A stretch of 32,371 bases of DNA, taken from assembly GCA_002280855.1 (NCBI GenBank), contig NCEU01000006.1, positions 102,090 through 134,460 on the forward strand, given 5' to 3'. Position numbers and translations under genes: made by a program. This stretch comes from Sphingomonadales bacterium 32-65-25 (GTDB lineage: Bacteria; Pseudomonadota; Alphaproteobacteria; Sphingomonadales; Sphingomonadaceae). The notes below the pieces were generated by a model that was not told the origin of the DNA, searched no databases, and worked only from the letters and a program-made list of their open reading frames with translations. Shown one piece after another: positions 30,801 through 32,371 of this stretch. How positions within the stretch are numbered: the stretch's first letter is position 1; each line of letters begins with the position of its first letter.

Positions 30801-32371
30801 TTCACCAGCTTGCCGGTTCCAACATTGCGGTTGGCGATGGCGCCTGTACCCGAAAGGCTGAGCGTCTGGCTCCCGAGCAAGGTACCTATCTGCAGCGCGG
30901 AGGCATCTACAGCCGTGCTGCCGTCATAAACCCGCGAGCCTGTCAGATCGACCACGAACGGCGTGATGGTGCCCGAGCCGGTGGCTGTCGCTGCCGATGG
31001 CAGGAACTGATAGTTCGACAGGTCACCCGTGACCGAAATGCCGGAAACGGTAACCGTCTTTGCTGTGCCGGCATTGGCAGTGTCAAAGCGCGCGTCGGAG
31101 AAATTCACCGAGATCGGATCGCCAGCAGCGATGTTGGTGGCAAGACTTACCGTCGCGTCCGTCAGCCCATCATAGGTCTTGGTTGTGACGATCGGCGTGA
31201 AGCTCAACACAGCGCGCGTAACATCAGCAAAAGCCGATGGATTGGCAGACAGGACGTAATTGCTGCCATCGGTCCCGCCCAAGCTGGAGATCGCGATGCT
31301 GATAAACTTGTTGGTACCGATGTTCTTGTCGAGGAATGATGCAGTGTAACCGAAGTCAATGGCGTCGCCTGCGACACGATTGTCGGTTAGATTGATTCCA
31401 GCATCGATTGTCCCGTTATAGGCACGACTAATGCCTGATGCTGCCACCACGAGCGTCCGTGGCGTAATATTCGCGGTCAAGCCCGTCGGCTGGATCAGGT
31501 TATAGTTACCCGCATCCGCGCCGCTGAACGTAACGGCACTACCGATAACCGAAATATTGCTGCCGACATTTTTGGTCGCAAACGTTCCAGTCAAGCCAGA
31601 AATACGAACCTCGTCGTTGCCGATAAGTCCGGCAAGAGCGGAAACGCTTGTGTTAATGACGTTCGTTGTTGTCCCGTCATAGACCTTGTCCGTCGCGACA
31701 ACGCCAACAACGGTGACGTCCTTCTTAAAAATCGTCGCAGTCGTCTGATAAGTCATCGGCAGTGGCACATAATCGGTGCTCAGCGCCGTCGGCGAACTTT
31801 GCACACGAATGCTGGAGATTGTCACCGTTTTGTTCTGTCCAGCCCCCTTGTCACTGAAATTCGCAAACGGATTGAAGACCAGATCAAGCTGCTCACCCTG
31901 CACCTGGTTCTGGATCAAAAGGCTGGAAACCAGGATCGCCGTATTGCCGTCATAAATCTTATCCGGCACCGACGCAGAGAAGGTCAGCGGACGCGGCGTG
32001 ATCGTGACATTGTGCGTACCGCCCACAAGTTTGTAATTGAGCGCCAGCCCGGCATTGGCTCCAATGCCATCAACCAGATCGAGCGTCCCGAGCGCGCCAA
32101 GAGATTGAGCCTGTGGCTGCTGGCCCACCAGCATCACGTGCGCATTGGTGACACTTCCTGTCCCCGAAAGGCTCAGGCTTTCCTGACCGACGAGTTGGCT
32201 CAATGTGAAGATGCCAGCCTCGGCGACTGTACCACCGTCATAAATCCGCGAGCCAGTCAGATTGACCGTATAGGGATCGATCGTGCTCGTGGTGTTGCTT
32301 GCAAGGGTGACGGTGTAGTTGCCGCCGCCATTGCCGTCGTTGACCGTCACACCCGCAACGGTCACGACCTT
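27878..32371 (-). CDS. Giant YDG/MBG-repeat surface protein, N-terminus beyond window
   Basis: The frame is open from the right edge to the stop at 27878, giving 1,497 residues of an incomplete protein. About 16 tandem beta-rich repeats of 55-110 residues each begin with a strand and a K(V/T)YDGTT-type motif, carry NYxxxY and VNDGN segments, and end in (I/V)TP. This is the YDG/MBG pattern of bacterial adhesins, often attached to a filamentous-haemagglutinin N-terminus exported by two-partner secretion; that end is not visible. After the repeats come a Ser/Thr/Gly-rich linker (about 28146-28435) and an 88-residue Ig/cadherin-like He_PIG domain with LPDWISFDPVSNKLSGTAP (27881-28145). There are no cysteines in the repeats and no LPXTG or transmembrane anchor. 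The DNA is visibly less GC-rich than the rest of the window. IalB-family translation is coupled to its end. Confidence 0.88.
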   Translation of the reverse strand, partial: KVVTVAGVTVNDGNGGGNYTVTLASNTTSTIDPYTVNLTGSRIYDGGTVAEAGIFTLSQLVGQESLSLSGTGSVTNAHVMLVGQQPQAQSLGALGTLDLVDGIGANAGLALNYKLVGGTHNVTITPRPLTFSASVPDKIYDGNTAILVSSLLIQNQVQGEQLDLVFNPFANFSDKGAGQNKTVTISSIRVQSSPTALSTDYVPLPMTYQTTATIFKKDVTVVGVVATDKVYDGTTTNVINTSVSALAGLIGNDEVRISGLTGTFATKNVGSNISVIGSAVTFSGADAGNYNLIQPTGLTANITPRTLVVAASGISRAYNGTIDAGINLTDNRVAGDAIDFGYTASFLDKNIGTNKFISIAISSLGGTDGSNYVLSANPSAFADVTRAVLSFTPIVTTKTYDGLTDATVSLATNIAAGDPISVNFSDARFDTANAGTAKTVTVSGISVTGDLSNYQFLPSAATATGSGTITPFVVDLTGSRVYDGSTAVDASALQIGTLLGSQTLSLSGTGAIANRNVGTGKLVNASGLTLVDGAGANAGLASNYTLVGGNQVVDVTPASLVITASNAVKTYDGTTSVTGAVQAPQAIVQASSGTQLFGADSLNGGTFAFADANVSRDAGNNIVSNKVVTVSSVTVNDGNNGANYTVSYGDNTTSTINPYAMTITALQQTKVYDASITAGTSAFSVGPMIGSDAIASVTLVYADKNASQGNKLITPSAAISAPGTILGNYAISYIADTGSSITPATLAGVSSIVVADKLYDGTTAANVSSATFDGIFDGDDVSVAISVGSFDSKDVGVRAVAIASLTLGGLDGGNYLLLSSTGTATGRILPTPLTISALAQTKVYDGTTLVPSLTLITANGAVAAAGTDLANYAVSYVGNTASTITPYAVSLTGGRVYDATTAVNASVLTIGTLVGSEGLSLSGAGVLANKDVGTGKVVGLGSLDLVNGTGLASNYTLVGGSILADVTPASLTVTTSDVVKTYDGNLSVAGATVSPTPVVKAGSNTQLFGNDTLNGGSYAFTNSNAGSGNRTVTVSGVVANDGNSGANYIISYASNTTSTINPAALTVSALAQTKVYDGTTLVPSLALGTGYGVSGLVGSESLSSVTLAYADKLITANGAVAAAGTDLANYAVSYVGNTASTITPTPLKVTLLDIIKAYDSMTAAIGTPIVVADGTTRLIGSNTLSGGTFIYVNPDAGTNKTVQVSNVTVNDGNNGGNYAIAYVSNTNSTITPRLVSLSATKIFDGTTDLAGLVAIQTGISGQTLGYTGARAFSADMMVLANYISEIALSDSLSAKASNYRLPTLNAENAPVQIVLPPASMMTNPSTYDRISPAASQPVTSLTTNPGVVTTSDSSVNTGASSTTSSGTTAVATGASVDTVPGGTSQASAEGTSTGSVGQSAGFTSADLLDPPAIEGGAKFEVEVPVTAFRHTDENAKIALRAELADGGSLPDWISFDPVSNKLSGTAPTGVSVLAVVVIATDERGDEIKAPINLQFAK
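28944..29036. repeat. 93-base direct repeat inside the giant gene, copy 1
   Basis: This stretch is identical over 93 bases to 29718-29810. It codes for the end of one YDG/MBG repeat, including ANYAVSYVGNTASTITP. Such exact DNA identity, rather than only protein similarity, points to recent duplication or gene conversion within the gene. Confidence 0.85.
29718..29877. repeat. Shortened copy of a YDG/MBG repeat unit
   Basis: Bases 29718-29810 match 28944-29036, and bases 29813-29877 match 29117-29181 with two or three differences. The 78 bases found between these blocks in the other copy (about 29037-29114) are absent here. The protein joins VPSL to LITANGA with 26 residues lost and the frame kept. 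Both sides share AGC at the junction. Confidence 0.85.

Overview
This window is a densely packed, GC-rich bacterial chromosome segment. Family content and gene order suggest an alphaproteobacterium of the Sphingomonadales type. The clues are tonB-exbB-exbD-exbD, pgsA-moaD-moaE, a ppx/gppA homologue next to rlmE, aguA-aguB, an IalB-family protein and many one-base or ATGA gene overlaps. The taxonomic call is inference, because no rRNA or other marker gene is present.

Layout. 1-2456 (minus): a TonB energy-transduction operon, tonB-exbB-exbD-exbD. 2724-3539 (plus): a secreted protein of unknown function. 3536-4722 (minus): a pteridine-reductase-like SDR overlapping folB, both plausibly in pterin/folate metabolism. 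4769-8705: a lipoprotein phosphodiesterase divergent from uvrC, which is followed by a Nu-class-like GST. 8702-10212 (minus): nitroreductase, then a DMT transporter with a TTG start inside the preceding stop. 10267-12127 (plus): pgsA-moaD-moaE in overlapping frames, then a quinone reductase. 12124-16533 (minus): gdhA, a DUF4188 protein, an acetolactate-synthase-like enzyme and a diacylglycerol-kinase-family protein. 16624-19873 (minus): dienelactone hydrolase, FKBP, PF10118 protein and patatin, ending in a good intrinsic terminator. 20005-21276: tRNA-Lys and folK (minus), and a family-5-like uracil-DNA glycosylase (plus). 21446-26772 (minus): a Ppx/GppA phosphatase, rlmE, an M28 peptidase, aguA and aguB, the last two forming the agmatine-to-putrescine route.

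The character changes after about 26.9 kb. A plus-strand tRNA-Gln(CTG) is followed by the remnant of an IS3-type OrfA transposase. Next comes an IalB-family secreted protein whose start codon overlaps the stop of a giant repeat protein running off the right edge (at least 1,497 residues here). That protein is built from about 16 YDG/MBG-type repeats, a Ser/Thr-rich linker and a C-terminal Ig/cadherin-like domain. By eye its DNA is clearly less GC-rich than the housekeeping part. A tRNA 3' end, transposon debris and an AT-richer surface-protein locus together look like an island boundary. The coupled giant repeat protein plus IalB-family protein is the most promising candidate for an undescribed system.
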